Shown: piece by piece, positions 10,991 through 22,985 of the stretch
Layout: each line of letters opens with the position of its first letter
How positions within the stretch are numbered: position 1 is the stretch's first letter
From: Hygrocybe punicea
Taxonomy: Eukaryota > Basidiomycota > Agaricomycetes > Agaricales > Hygrophoraceae
Length of the DNA: 64,000 nt
NCBI GenBank assembly: GCA_963556145.1
Contig: OY744462.1
Span: forward strand, 7,874,001-7,938,000
Direction of reading: 5' to 3'
Notes under the pieces: generated by a model
The model's database searches: none
What the model saw: only the letters and a program-made list of their open reading frames with translations
What the model was told of the DNA's origin: nothing
Translations under genes and position numbers: made by a program

Positions 10991-12415
10991 GTTGTTTCAC
11001 CAAGAACTACCGGAGTTGACTTTGTTCAGGTTTCTTCTTGTTGTTCATGGGTTTTAGTATCTAAATAACCTATCAGGAAGAGGTTTATAGGTATATGTAC
11101 TGTATGAGTCAATAGAATGTAATAGTGAGGTCTCTTCAATTAAGAACTGAGACTTTGAGTAGGTGTCAATAGCAACTGGGGAGTGTGACATACTGAAATA
11201 CTAATATTCACTACTGAAATATAAAATGTGGACTAATGAATACTGATAACAATATTTCACCAGTTTAATATGAATTGTGTTGGCTGCAGGGCCCATTCAA
11301 TCAGGAGTATCTCTTGGTATTATAATATCTGACTTAAATCTGAAGCTTCAAATGCACATTGGCTACTAGTTCAGGGATATCTTTAATACCTTTTGAATAC
11401 TCTGTTTTGTTTAGGATGAAACCTTAACCTTAGAAGTGTATATAGCTGACTAAAGCTGACTAAAGCTGACTAATAAACTGAGTGAACTGAGTGAATTCTC
11501 CTTTAATAACAAGGGGAACTCAAAGAATGATAGAATGAGTGAATTGGACTGGATTGCAAGCACTAGCTACTACAATGAGTAACTACTAGTACTAAGAGAA
11601 TGAGGGAACACACTGTGTGAACCCAAACTAGGACTGACTACTGATGGTGAGGGGGGAAATCCTACTGACTACTGGAATTTGGGGGCCCTATTTATACTGT
11701 TGGAGAACAATGGGACTGAGTCATGAGAACAATGGATGGCATCAAAGAGGCTGTGAACAATGGGCTGAGTGAACTTTTATCTCCTTTTGGACTGTTTAGA
11801 ACAATGAACTGTTCAGAACAATAGACCTCCATTGTCTTTATGTAAGCAAACTATTAATCACTCTCTGATGCATCCTATCTTATCATTATCTTATCATCCT
11901 CTTGTTCACATCTTATCTAATCACTTCCCATTATCTAGTTGAGCCGCTTTTGATCAGTACAAGTAAACAAGATTTGTAATCAATCTATTACTGCTAATAT
12001 AGGTAAGAGTACTAGTTGTGCCTGTCTCCTTGCATGTGCAATGCAGAGAAATATGTAATAAATACTAAGGGGTGGGGGATGTGCCTCTGTGCACTATACA
12101 TAAACGGCTAGGTCTGGGCATTGCTAGTGAAGCCATGATAATTAATATGAAGGTAAGCATATATGTTATTTATGTCCATTCACTAGCATGCATAATATGG
12201 AAATGCATAAAATAGGTACTAATGAGTATAGGTGTGCATCCATAGTCTTGCACTTAAATATTTAAGTCCGTGGTCCGATGGTAAACCCATGACATTACAC
12301 CCAAAACTGTTTGGGGTCATGACATTCGCACAACACAATTAAAATCAACTGTCCACAGTTGAAACAAAAAGAAAACAACTCTTTTGATGCAGAAAGAAGC
12401 TTTTTACATTTTAAA
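10991..12415. other. AT-rich non-coding stretch, possibly LTR-derived
   Basis: No coding frame is supported. Short tandem AGCTGACTAA (11450-11475) and GAGTGAACTGAGTGAA units occur. 12240-12320 contains a duplicated (T)GTCATG(A/G) word around CCCAAAACTGTTTGGGG, which could be the edge of a long terminal repeat of the Gypsy element on the minus strand. I could not pair it with a second copy. Confidence 0.3.
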
Positions 12416-13136
12416 CTATCCCTTTAACTTCTTCATCTTCCTAAAGAACTCCTCCCAATCTCGTACATCAACTCCTTCTGCCTTTAACCAATCCATGTTC
12501 TTCTTCATAGCATTTAGCAGTGCCTTGAGGCGGTACTTAGGGCGAGTGTGCTTCTTTCGTAGCGGCTTAGGGAGCGGTGCTGGAATTGCAGTGCGATCAA
12601 AACAATTGTGGCGAGAGGAAGTTGGGTGGTCATGACTTACAGAAAGTGAAGGAGGCGATTCGAGCCATTCCCTAAATTCTGGGTCTAAAGGTATGGATTG
12701 TGAAGGGATGGTGGTTGGTGGCATAGGAAAGTTGAGAAGACTACCCATAAAAGAGTCAAAATCGTCCGGCGGAGGACAATCAACACCTCGTACATTCATG
12801 GATTCGAAATTGATGTATTCGTCACATTCCCAAAGGGGTAGCAGTGGTGTCTGAGCAGGACTAGTGGGTTTGGTAAAGAAGTCCGTATTGTATTTGGTGG
12901 GGATATCGAATAAGCGTCATAAATCGAGATGGCATAGAGGAATATCCATAGGTGGAGAGGGTGAGGGACTGGAGTATGATGTCATAGTAAGATATGGATT
13001 ATGGTATATGGGTGTCTGGGAGTACTGAAGCGCTGAGTGGAATAGTGGTGCAGTTGAGGTAACAGGAGACATTAAGGGAAAAGCCTTTTGTGGGGGAACC
13101 GGAATGGTGGGTCAAGCAATACTAATGTGGGACATT
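12416..13136 (-). pseudogene. Unknown Pro/Ser-rich ORF on the Gypsy side, decayed
   Basis: The open part (12799-12416) encodes MNVRGVDCPPPDDFDSF... and ends with a basic amphipathic helix (RLKALLNAMKKNMDWL..WEEFFRKMKKLKG). The same frame extends upstream to a Met near 13136 with two internal stops. Composition is Pro/Ser-rich N-terminally and basic C-terminally. I do not recognise a family. On the minus strand it lies downstream of the integrase, where a third ORF before the 3' LTR could sit. Its membership in the Gypsy element is inferred only from position and strand. Confidence 0.4.
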
Positions 13137-14303
13137 GTGTCACAATAGGTCTTTGTGGGTCCAGAACTAAACTAGCCCTGGCCTAGATATATTGGGATGA
13201 TGTATTTCGAATTCGATTTAAGGTTGTCTGATCAATCAAATCAGGATTTTACCATTCCCTTGGGTATGGATCTCTAATAGCACCAATGCTTATTCGGTCT
13301 GGACTGTTTACTCAGGTCACATGAGAAAACATGTGCTGGTCACGTGTTTTCTGGGGTCATAGACATACATTCGCATGATCCGTTCTTTTCTTTTCTCTAG
13401 TCTGCCACTATGGGTCTGTAGTGCCCACTCCTTTTTCTTGCTATGCCACTATGCAATAAATCATTTAAAAAAAATCTATCTGATGCTATGATTGGTCACT
13501 CCATCCTCCCCTCAATGGAACTCAAAAACAACTGCTAAGTACATTCTTAAATGTATGCTCATTTATTTACCATTACTGAATATCTGATATTTAGTTAAGA
13601 TGGCCTATACTTGCCGTTCTAACCACTATCTACTGTAACTGTTCAACAACAAATTCGTCTGGAGGATGGACGGGCCGGGGGTGATGCCGGGCATCACTCT
13701 GTTTCAACTAGGGAGAGCACTATATTTTTTGGGCAGGACTCCATTGCTGGACTACTGGGAGTGGCGGGTCACTGGTCGTTCATCCATTTCTTTATCTTTT
13801 CTATTCATACATGAGTCCTATTTTCCATTTCATTATGTTGTTTCATTTTGTATTGTATTGTATTGTATTGTATTGTATTGTATCATTTTGTATCATTTTG
13901 TATCATCATGTTTTTAAATCATTTTATTTTATTATCATTGTATTCATATCATAGGTTTGTCAACTATTAGATGAGAGGGGTTGTATTATCACATTGTAGT
14001 GTTATATATATTTTTCTTTGCGTGTCTGACTTAAAAATGACCAGCAAATCATAAAACAAATAAAATTTATCTAATCAGTTTAGATAGCATACAAAAAGGG
14101 TGCGTGATGGGAAATCATGTGCATAGATAAAAATAGTGGCCAATAAAAATGCATGGGGCATAGAAAAAGAGGGTGTGCAGCGGGAAATCACGTGTAGGAT
14201 AGGGGTAAACATAATCTGAGTAACTAAAGAATGTGACTCTCAAGAGAAAATAGGAAAATCATAGATGAAGGAGTGTGGTGCTATACAGTAGCAATGTGGG
14301 ATA
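13137..14303. other. Non-coding stretch with a TATTG microsatellite
   Basis: About eight GTATT/GTATC pentanucleotides lie at 13850-13910. The rest is AT-rich with no supported gene. Confidence 0.6.
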
Positions 14304-14366
14304 TTAATTGCTATTTTCTCTTCTATAATCTGCCATTCTATACAACATAGGATCTGTAGGAGATAA

Positions 14367-14872
14367 TAGTGTTGCCGTAGTTCGGTTCCGAACCTAGCCG
14401 AACCCGGTTCAAACCCCGAACCGAACCCGGGGTTCAGTCTAAGTTCAGCCAAATGCTGAACCGGACCGCGGGTTTGGTTCAGGGTTTCGAGGCTGGCCGG
14501 ATTTCCTGAACGGCTCCAAACCGCGTCCAAACCGCGAACGCGGATATTTTTAAGGAATTTATTTCATTTGTTTTTCATATTTCTTTACTTACCATTTCGT
14601 GTTAAACGGTATCATGTGACCGGCCATAGTAGCTTTCACACGACACAGCAACATCAACGCGGATTGAACACAACACAATTTGTGTTGTGTTCCTCAAGGT
14701 AAGTTTCCTTTGTTTCTTAACTTTACTAATGTTATTTGCGACAGGCAAATCGACAACCACGGCAACGACAACCACGACGCCCAGCAGCAGCAGCAGCAAT
14801 GTCGGCAGCAGCAGCAACAGCGGCAGCGGCAACGGCAACAGCAGCAGCAGCAGGAGCGCAGCAGCAACAGCA

Positions 14873-14912
<40 letters not shown>

Positions 14913-14931
14913 TGGCAACGGCAACAGCAAC

Positions 14932-14962
<31 letters not shown>

Positions 14963-15714
14963 ACGGCCACGACAGCAGCAGCAGCGCCGGCAGCGGCAGC
15001 AGCAGCAGCAGCAGCAACGGCGGCAGCAGCAACGGCGGCAACAGCAGCAGCAGCAGCAGCAGCAGCGCCGGCAGCGGCAGCAGCAGCAGCAGGAGCGCAG
15101 GAGCAACAGCAGCAACGGTGGCAGCAGCAACGGCGGCAACAGCAGCAGCAGCAGCAGCAACGCCGGCAGCAGCAGCAGCAGCAACGCTGGCAGCAGCAAC
15201 ACCGGCAGCAGCAGCAGCTGCTGCTGGTGCATCAAGCCCCAACCTCACCATCAGCGGCGGCAACAACAATGGCAACCACCACCACGACGGCCAGCAGCAG
15301 CAGCAGCAGCAGCAATGCCGGCAGCAGCAGCAACAGCGGCAGCGGCAATGGCAACAGCAGCAGCAGGAGCGCAGCAGCGATGGCGACGGCAGCAGCACCA
15401 GCAGCACCAGCAGTGGCAGCGGCAGCAGCAGCAGCAACAGCACCAGACGGCTCCCCCATAGCCCAACTTCCTCGTGAAGCGTAGCGCCGTATCAATTGAT
15501 ACGTGCCTGCCATTCGCGAGGAGAACGGAGCTCAGGGGTGAGCCAACCTCGGTCTGGGGTTCAGACCGCGTCTGAACCCCAGACCGAACGCGAAGAGACG
15601 GTTCAAAGCCGTTCGGGTCCAGGTTTGGCCATGCGCCAAACCGGACCCGAAGTTCAGTTCGCGGTTCCGCCAAAAAGGCTCGGAACCGGACCGAACTGAA
15701 CTTCGGCAACACTA
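14367..15714. mobile_element. CAG-rich non-autonomous hAT-like element (1348 bp)
   Basis: Inverted termini start TAGTGTTGCCG at 14367 and end CGGCAACACTA at 15714. The 8-bp GGAGATAA flanks both ends (14359-14366 and 15715-15722). Subterminal blocks at 14375-14530 and 15530-15705 are full of TTCGGTTC, GAACCCGG and related words. The middle is a long CAG/CAA/CGG triplet array. There is no transposase inside. It is inserted in the C-terminal coding end of the Gypsy integrase. Confidence 0.85.
14780..15450. repeat. Interrupted CAGCAGCAACGGCAACGG trinucleotide array
   Basis: About 670 bp of CAG, CAA, CGG and CAC triplets with no sustained pure run. Long open frames in all phases and both strands (poly-Gln/Ser/Ala or poly-Leu/Cys) follow from the triplet structure and are not evidence of genes. 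Confidence 0.9.
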
Positions 15715-17345
15715 GGAGATAAATAGGGTAGAATTCTAAAGGTGGCATAATGTTCTGCATGGACTGTACCATCTAATTCTTTTAAGACATAAGTTCCTCT
15801 TCTTGTTTGTCTAACAACCTCATATGGGCCAAGGTAATGAGGATCTGTCTTGAATTTTCCTATAGTCATCTCCAAACAGCTATTATATACTAGAACTAAT
15901 TCTCCTGGCTGATAATCACATTTTTGTAATCTTCTATGAAATCTCTGATCAAATTGCAATTTAGATATGAAGCGAGCCTGCTTAAGCACAGCTGCTGCTT
16001 TATCAATGTCTTCTTGATGTCTTCCAAGTTGACATATGTGGAGTGCTAGCAAATCTGATGTAGAAAGTCCTGAGCAAAAACCTTCAATCATAAATGTGGC
16101 TTCTGTTAAGTCAAAGGGAAGTATGGGATGAGTGCCATGGAGTAGATAATAAGGTGAGTATCCAGTGACACTGCTGACTGTAATTTGGTCTGCAAATGAT
16201 GCTAACTCTACATGCTTGTGCCAATTCTTGATTTTTCCAGTTTTACCCTTTTCACAAGACTTGACTATGGCTTCACGTAAAGTAAAATGTCCTCTTTCTA
16301 CAACACCATTTGCATGCTTATTGTAGGGTGATATGCAAACTTGAGGAATTCCTAGTCTTCTGAGCAGAGACTCAAATGCTCCTTTTACTTCTCCTCCATT
16401 ATCAGTAACTACATGTTCAACGACACCATAGTGACAATAGATCTGTTCCCAGAAAGATTTTGCTAAGTTGTGTGAATTGTTTGATCTTAGAGCTTTTACT
16501 TCAGTTGCTCCTGATAAATCATCATGTGCTGCTACAATGAAATGATAGCCTCCTGAAGGTGGCATGAACATCACATCAATGTATACCTTTTGAAAAATTG
16601 CTGTAGGGGTAGAAATTGTAGGGGAAATTTCGATTTTCTTCAAGCTCCTAATTTGACACTGATGACATGATGCAACATGGTAATGGACATCTGCTCTAAG
16701 ATGGGGCCAAAAAAATCCAAGTTTGACTAAGTCAAACACAGCTTGTTCTCCTTTATGACCTAGGTTTTCATGAGCTCGAGTGAGAATAGCAATTCTCTTC
16801 TTTGCATTCATAATTACTAGTGAAGGCATTTTCTGGCCATTTCTCCTAAACAGTTTATTATCCCTTAAATAAAATTGTCCAGTCTTCTTCAGAAATCTTC
16901 TTCTTGCCTGCAAGGTATCTGTTGAAGGCATTTCCAATGTGGATAAAAAATGTTTTACTTGAATGAGTATCTTGTCCTGTTGTAATTTAATTTCATTATT
17001 TGAAGGGAGTGTGGTAGCCTTATATGGCAATTTGGTAGGGACAGTGAAGCTAAATTTTCATATTTCATATGGATCAGGGATATGAACAAGCAGGGCAATA
17101 TCATCTAGCCAGGAATCATCATGCTCTTCAATTTCTTCATTATCTGCAGTTTCTCTGCGAGAAAGTGCATCTGCTCCCCTAAACTGGGTTGCAGGAACAT
17201 GAATAAGCTTGAAGTCAAATAATAAAATGTCTTGAATCCATCTGTTTATGGCAGCATTGGGCTGTAAATCTGGTTCATTGAGCATGACTTTCATAAACTT
17301 GGCATCTACCTCTGTATGAAGATTCTTTATTCCTATTACAGCTGA

Positions 17346-18319
17346 TTATATAATACTTGTCGCCAGTTCAAAGTCCGCCTATGTAGCGCACCTCATATTG
17401 CGCAAGCTATAACTCGGTGAGTTATCGATCAAATTGTCTGAAATCTGTTTTATAGTATCACCCAGGTGGGGCCCAGGGCTCTGTCTAATAAAATTCACAA
17501 AAGATCCGTTCCAAAGTATTCGTCATTTTGGGCACTGAACAACCCTTGGTGAGCTGTAGCTCGGGATCCACTCGCACAAAGCTAATTCCGAAGTATTCTA
17601 CAGTTTATACATTCCATAGGTGAGGGCAGGAACATGTCCGATCGACACAAAACCCTTTCAAAATGTATTGGTGTCAAGGGGCCCCAATTGCCGTGTGAGT
17701 GCCGTCACCCACAATCAAGGCACCTAATGTCCATATGGAAACTTTCCCCAGCGTGTATGTGACTTAACGGAGGGCTCGGGGCATGGGAGAGGCAGGCGGG
17801 CGGTCTCAATTCACTACTTCGGCATCATGTGTTCCATCACCTTTTTATTGTCTTTATCTCTGTGAAATCAAGCCAAACCCCCATGCATACTCATGGCTCA
17901 CGCGTATCCTGTACTTTCTGAACCAATATCATGCTGTTTTACCATCCCACCCAGTAGTAAAATAGCAAAATGAAAAAAAATTAAAAAGATGAAAAAGTCC
18001 GGCGTTGCAGAGAAAAAAGTACATGAACGTGAACATACGATGATAGAAATGCGAGTCTGACGCATTGCCAACTACCCTGCCCACTTCAGATCCATCTTGC
18101 TCCCCAATAAACCGCTCCATTCATCCGGCGCGTCGCGGTTCGTTCATGCACAACTCATGCTCATTGCACCATCGGGAACCTGGGCGTTTCGCCCTGAGAT
18201 ACATTGCGCGGTACGCTTAGCATGGGATGAGCACAGGGCTAAAAGGAAAAGGGCTTAACACTTACAGGAAAAAGAGCCCAGACCCAGCCCCACAGTTGCT
18301 TGCACCACCCGCTGCAGAT
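17346..18319. other. No gene recognised
   Basis: Mixed-composition sequence without coding structure. Nothing with a start, splice signals and conserved motifs was found. Confidence 0.5.
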
Positions 18320-18699
18320 ATGGCAGATGAAACAATGTTTGTTTTGAATGTTTATGACGACAATTTTGTAGTGCAAGTCATTGATTTGGTCCCGTCCCAC
18401 ATTACATATATTTCCTCCGACTATCGAGAGTCATTCAAGTGCGATGGGAAAGGACATTGAGTGAGTTGTATAATGGCGTGGGAAAAAGTCACCAAATAAC
18501 ATAAAGATGCGATTGACTGGAAGACAACCATCCCAAAACTGCTTGTTGGTGAGGATAAGGACCTCCCTGTCAGAGTAAAGGTCCTCCTGGCTAGGATAAA
18601 GGTCCTCCTCATCCATACTCTTTACCACCACTATGTCATTGGTGTCCGAAAACTCTAATTTGAAGGTGACTAGCTTTTGAGCCGTATTTTCAACTGTCA

Positions 18700-19530
18700 G
18701 GTGGAAGATGAGATGGTTGGCTGAGTTCTGGACATTGCAGTCAGGCAACGCAATGCAGTTAGACAACTGCTTCCCTGTGAAGATCAATTGCCGCTGGCCA
18801 TACAGAAGGTTAATATTACACAATGATAGGAGAGACAAAATTGAGCTTATTGAACGCACCCAATTCTTGGTCTTGACTCTTTGCCAACATTATCAAATTT
18901 GGGGAGATGGACATCGGAAAAGGCCAGCGTTGGATGCAGCTCACATGACATTCTTCACTGATATCTTCATACCAAACCTCTCTCTTATTCTGCTGCAGCT
19001 CAACGAAGTACTACTTGCCCCCAACCGCCATAGAGAGTGGTATGATGCCGGCAACTTGGAGTTTAGCAGTCGCAGGCATTCTGAAGGAGTATTTTGTTTG
19101 GTTGGATGAAAGCCATGCTGGTCACGATCTGACGCATCGATACGTAATTCTGCCAGTGCTGTCATTGACGGAGTCATTGCGCTTGGTGTTTTCAAAGGCT
19201 TTGTTACCAAACAGCGGTTCCTCAAATTTATACACAAAGAATTACTAAAAGTTGTGAATTTTCTTCTGTCTACCACTACTGAAATGACCTCGAGGCACCA
19301 AAACTCCAGCCATATCCTGGAGTGAGGAGTGTCGTGGTGATGGACCGTTATGCTGTCCACTTTAACAATGAGGTCCGGCGCATTATTGAATATGATTGTG
19401 GTAGGTCAATGCCATGTTCCACTGTTGTGTGCACTGATGGGGACAAACTAGCCGCGAAACTGCTGTACTTGCCTCTGAATTCACCTCAACCCCCTTGACA
19501 AGTTTTTTTCAACGTTACAAGTTTGGCTGT
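18700..19530 (+). pseudogene. Tc1/mariner-type (DDE) transposase relic
   Basis: Fragments occur in family order but in shifting frames: an N-terminal helix-turn-helix-like piece (RQRNAVRQLLPCEDQ, about 18740), FVWLDESHAGHD (first Asp, about 19095), RYVILPVLS then after a frameshift DGVIALGVFKGFVTKQRFLKF (about 19140-19230), VVVMDRYAVHFNNEVRRII (second Asp, about 19330) and LLYLPLNSPQPP followed by a stop (about 19470). The final motif, normally SPDLNPIE-like, has lost its acidic residue. At least two frameshifts and a stop make it non-functional. A short open frame at 18320-18460 (MADETMFVLNVYDD) upstream is unassigned. Confidence 0.55.
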
Positions 19531-19806
19531 TTCGGAACCAAGAACAGGTTCTCACCCCCAAATTGGTGGAGCAGGCAGTGCTCACAATCACAACAAAATA
19601 TGGTACTTTGTGCATTCTAAATTGTGGCTACACTTGATTTTTTTTCCATATTACTGAGAACTTGTTATGAAAACCGGCCATTCTCCTCCTGGTGCTCTAA
19701 TATTTTGTGTAATTCCTTTTTTGGGTGTATTGACGACCAGCGAACATTTATTTTATCTTGTTACCTCTTTTGTTTTTCACTCATCACATTTTTTCACTGT
19801 ACCGTG

Positions 19807-19998
19807 ATGGGATCCAAAAAGCTTGCAATGAAGCGCACTCCCAAGGCTAAACCGCCAGTTCCTTTATCTTCCCGTGAGCCCCCCGCACTCCCATCTGGGA
19901 CCAAAGACACTTTGACTCGCTCTCATGCTCAAGCTGTGAAGCACGTTCATTTTCAAGATGATGAACACTTCAGGCTACCCCCAAACCTGAACAACTAG
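19807..19998 (+). CDS. Small basic hypothetical ORF
   Basis: A 63-residue open frame (MGSKKLAMKRTPKAKPP...HVHFQDDEHFRLPPNLNN) with a basic, Pro-rich N-terminus. It could be the first exon of a longer decayed gene, since it resembles in composition the basic leader of KDZ copy 1. No family is recognised. Confidence 0.25.
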   Translation: MGSKKLAMKRTPKAKPPVPLSSREPPALPSGTKDTLTRSHAQAVKHVHFQDDEHFRLPPNLNN

Positions 19999-20032
19999 TT
20001 ACAACTCACCTCTAGTACTGAACCGTCTACAT

Positions 20033-20180
20033 GTTGGTAAAAGTACTGGGCAGCCCTGGGACGAAACCATTGTCCCTGGGACGATACATTGGGACGTCCC
20101 ATTGTTTCTGGTCCGGTGTATGGGATGGCCCATGGGACAACATTTGGTGTTGTGGGTGTCTGGGGGCATTTGGGACGTCC
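20033..20180. repeat. CCTGGGAC/GGGACGTCCC word cluster
   Basis: At least seven occurrences of (C)TGGGAC or GGGACGTCCC in 150 bp, in both orientations. These resemble the words in the array at 20745-21475 and at 63440-64000, and look like the subterminal part of a DNA element. Confidence 0.5.
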
Positions 20181-20744
20181 CTTCTCTAGATATTTAATAG
20201 AAACCTCAGGATGATGATAGCATCTAGTTGTAAATTTCAAGGCCTTGTCATGGCCACTATGGGTACCATGGGTGCTATAGCATAGTGTAAGATTGTACAT
20301 ACTTATTCTTTTGAGAGTCACAGAGCTGATTGTCCTTCAAGGTCAGTGGCAGGGTGTGGAGATACAGCAGTTGTTTCAACATATAAAGACAGAAGGAGTG
20401 GGAGAGGGAGATGTTGGGTAATGAGATGGGAAAGAGGGGGAGGATTGAGGGTGTGCTTCTGGTAAACCAATCCCTTGTGCATGTGGCAAGCTGAAGCTTG
20501 TAGGGGAGTAAGTGAGCAGAGCATGCATGATATACAAAGAAAAGTAGGGCTACATATGCAGAGGAGGCTGAGCTGAAAATTAAACACGTGTATTATGAAG
20601 AGCATTTGATCAGGATATCAGTGGTTATTACATTATTGGCTGTGCATACAATGGCTGACTGGGAAGCAGATGCAGAGGAGAGATCTGAAATTAGAGTGTG
20701 TCTTGAGGACAGAAGGAGACATCTCACAGAGGCTTTATTGGGAC

Positions 20745-21475
20745 ATCCCACAGGCTCATCTGGGATGTCCCTGTCGCTGAGGCTTTCGGACATCCCTGTC
20801 ATCTTGTGGGACATCCCACCAAGGCTTTGGGACATCCCACAGCCTTGTCTGGGACATCCCTGCCAGTTTGTGGGACATCCCACAGCCTTGTTTGGGACGT
20901 CCCTGTCAGCTTGTAGGATGTCCCACCGAGGCTTTGGGATGTCCCACAGCCTTGTCTGGGATGTCCCACAGCCTTGTCTGGGATGTCCCACAGCCTTGTC
21001 TGGGACATCCCTGTCAGCTTGTGGGACATCCCACTGAGGCTTTGGGATGTCCCACAGACTTGTCTGGGACATCCCTGTCAGCTTGTGGGACATCCCTACC
21101 AGCTTGTGGGACGTCCCACCGAGGCTTTGGGACATCCCACAGCCTTCTCTGGGATGTCCCTGTCAGCTTGTGGGACATCCCTGCCAGCTTGTGGGACGTC
21201 CCTGCCAGCTTGTGGGATGTCCCTGTCAGCTTGTGGGACATCCCACCGAGGCTTTGGGATGTCCCACGGCCTTGTCTGGGACATCCCTGTCAGCTTGTGG
21301 GACGTCCCACAGCCTTGTCCGGGACATCCCTCTCAGCTTGTGGGACGTCCCACCAAGGCTTTGGGATGTCCCACAGCCTTGTCTGGGACGTCCCTGTTAG
21401 CTTTTGGGATGTCCCACAGTCAGTTTGTGGGATGTCCCACAACCTGGTGTGGACATCCCAATGTACAGGCTTGTG
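20745..21475. repeat. GGGACATCCC minisatellite (about 22-bp units)
   Basis: More than 30 units alternate GGGACATCCC, GGGATGTCCC and GGGACGTCCC with spacers such as TGTCAGCTTGT, ACAGCCTTGTCT and ACCGAGGCTTT. Each core is a near-perfect palindrome. Higher-order patterns of two to four spacer types recur. The long ORFs here are repeat artefacts. Confidence 0.85.
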
Positions 21476-21616
21476 GGACTGCCTGCTTGCTCAGCATCTG
21501 CTAAGTCATACAATAATAATCATTCCAATCCACATCTTACATAATTTTAAATAATTTACATTTAGCAACTACTTAAAATAGATATAGCAAATCAAATAAT
21601 TATTTTACCTAAATAC

Positions 21617-22985
21617 ATGGTATTCTACTTATCAGGGGAGAGGCAGGGAGGTGGAGGTGGAGGAGAGGACAGGAGAGGGGGAAATGGCAGGGGCAATGGC
21701 AGGGGGTGGGCAAGGGGAGAAGGGCAGGAGGTGGATGGGAGGTGGATGGGAGGTGGGGGTGGCAGGGGGCAGGAGATAGGCAGGGGAGAAGGGGCAGGTT
21801 AGGAAGGGACAGACTAGGAGACAGTCAGGGGGAGAATGGAAAGGAAGAGGGAGGAGGGGGAGGGGAAAGGAGGGAAAGGGAGGGCCCAACAAAATTACAT
21901 ACCGGTGTTCCCTGGTGTCTACACCCCTCGGCCTTGTCCCAGTGCTCGTCCCCATCCCCATCATCATCGTCGTCGTCGTCCCCGTCGTCGTCGTCCTCGT
22001 GTTCGTCGTTTTCGTCCCCATTCCCGTCCTCGCCGTCGTCCCCGTCCCCGTTCTCATCGTCCTCGTCCCCGTCCTCGTCATTTTCGTCCCTGTCCCCGTC
22101 CCCGTCACCGCCGTCCCTGCCATCCTCGCTGTCCTCGCTGTCCCCGTCCTCGTCGTTGCCGTTGCCGTCGTTGCCGTTGTTGTGGTCCCAGTCCCCGTCG
22201 TTGTCGTTGTCGTTGTCGTCCTCGTCGTCCCTGTTGCCGTCGTCCTTGCTGTCCCGGTCTCGTTGTCCTCGTCATCCCGTTCCCTCGTCCTGGTCGTCCT
22301 CATTTCCATCGTCCGTCATCCCTTGCCCCCGTCCCCGTTCCCGTGCTCGCTGTCCTCGTCGTCGTCCTCGACGTCGTCCCCGTCCTTGTCGTCCTCGTCC
22401 CCGTCGTCCTCATCGCCCCCGTTGCCCCCGTCGTCCTCGTCGTCCCCGTGCGTCGTCCTTGCTGTCCTGGGTCCGTTGTCCTCGTTGTCCCATTCCCTCG
22501 TCCCGGTCGTCCTCGTTTCCGTCGTCCGTCGTCCGTTGCCCCCATCCCCGTTCCCGTGCTCGCTGCCCCCGTCGCCATCCTCCTCGTCGTCCCCGTCGTG
22601 CTCGTCGTTCCCGTTGCCGTCGTCCCTGTTGTCGCGGGCTCCGTGGTCCTCGTCGTCCCGTTCCCCCTCCCGGTCGTCGTCCCGGTCCCCATGCCCGCTG
22701 CCCTACTCGTCATCCTCGTCTTCGTTGTCATCTTCCCGTTGTCGTGGTTCCCGGTTCCCGTTGTTGTCTTCCCCTTTCGTGCCGTGGTCGCGTTCGTTCA
22801 TTTACCCCGTCGTCCTCATTCTCGTCGTCCCCGTTCTTGCTGTCGTGGTCGGCCTGGGTTGTCCCCGTTCTGGGCTGTGTCCTCCCTCCTTGTCGCCCGC
22901 ATCTGCGTCCGCTTGTTGGCCTTGTTCGCGTTCGTTTGGCGCGAGGGTGCGGCAAAAAAACCTAAAACTGTTTATTATTAATAAT
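21617..22985. repeat. GGAGG tract followed by GTCCTCGTC/GTCCCCGTC array
   Basis: 21640-21880 is a purine-rich GGGAGG/GGTGGA run. 21930-22930 is a pyrimidine-biased GTC(C/G)TC-CCCGTC array almost lacking A on the plus strand. Pro/Arg/Ser- or Val-rich ORFs here are composition artefacts. The same architecture recurs inverted at 56390-56960. Confidence 0.85.

Larger units (their letters stand above)
14304..17345 (-). pseudogene. pol: Ty3/Gypsy polyprotein, RNase H end plus integrase (interrupted)
   Basis: From 17345 downward: the end of the RNase H domain (NLHTEVDAKF, INRWIQDILLFDF, GADALSRR), a linker with an in-frame TGA at 17058-17060, an HHCC zinc finger (HENLGHKGEQ...CHQCQ, about 16770-16650), then the integrase core with YIDVMF, VVTDNGGE and GVVERGH at DD35E-like spacing. 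A basic C-terminal domain (YQPGELVLVYN, LGPYEVV, GTYVLKELDG) follows. The frame is broken at 15722 by the 14367-15714 hAT-like element and resumes beyond it to a stop at 14304-14306. Gag, protease and most of reverse transcriptase are missing beyond 17345. The integrase block itself is open over 458 codons, so the element died fairly recently. Confidence 0.85.

Noticed and set aside
14680..15484. Six overlapping long ORFs (up to 265 codons) on both strands
   Set aside because: All are produced by a CAG/CAA/CGG triplet array lacking stops in most phases; no non-repetitive coding sequence supports them.
18431..18859. 142-codon minus-strand ORF over the mariner relic
   Set aside because: Plus-strand fragments match DDE transposase motifs in order; the minus ORF has no recognisable features.
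20588..21554. ORFs with repeated WDIP/SACGTS/LWDVP units, suggesting a repeat protein
   Set aside because: The repeats follow the DNA minisatellite equally in several frames and strands.
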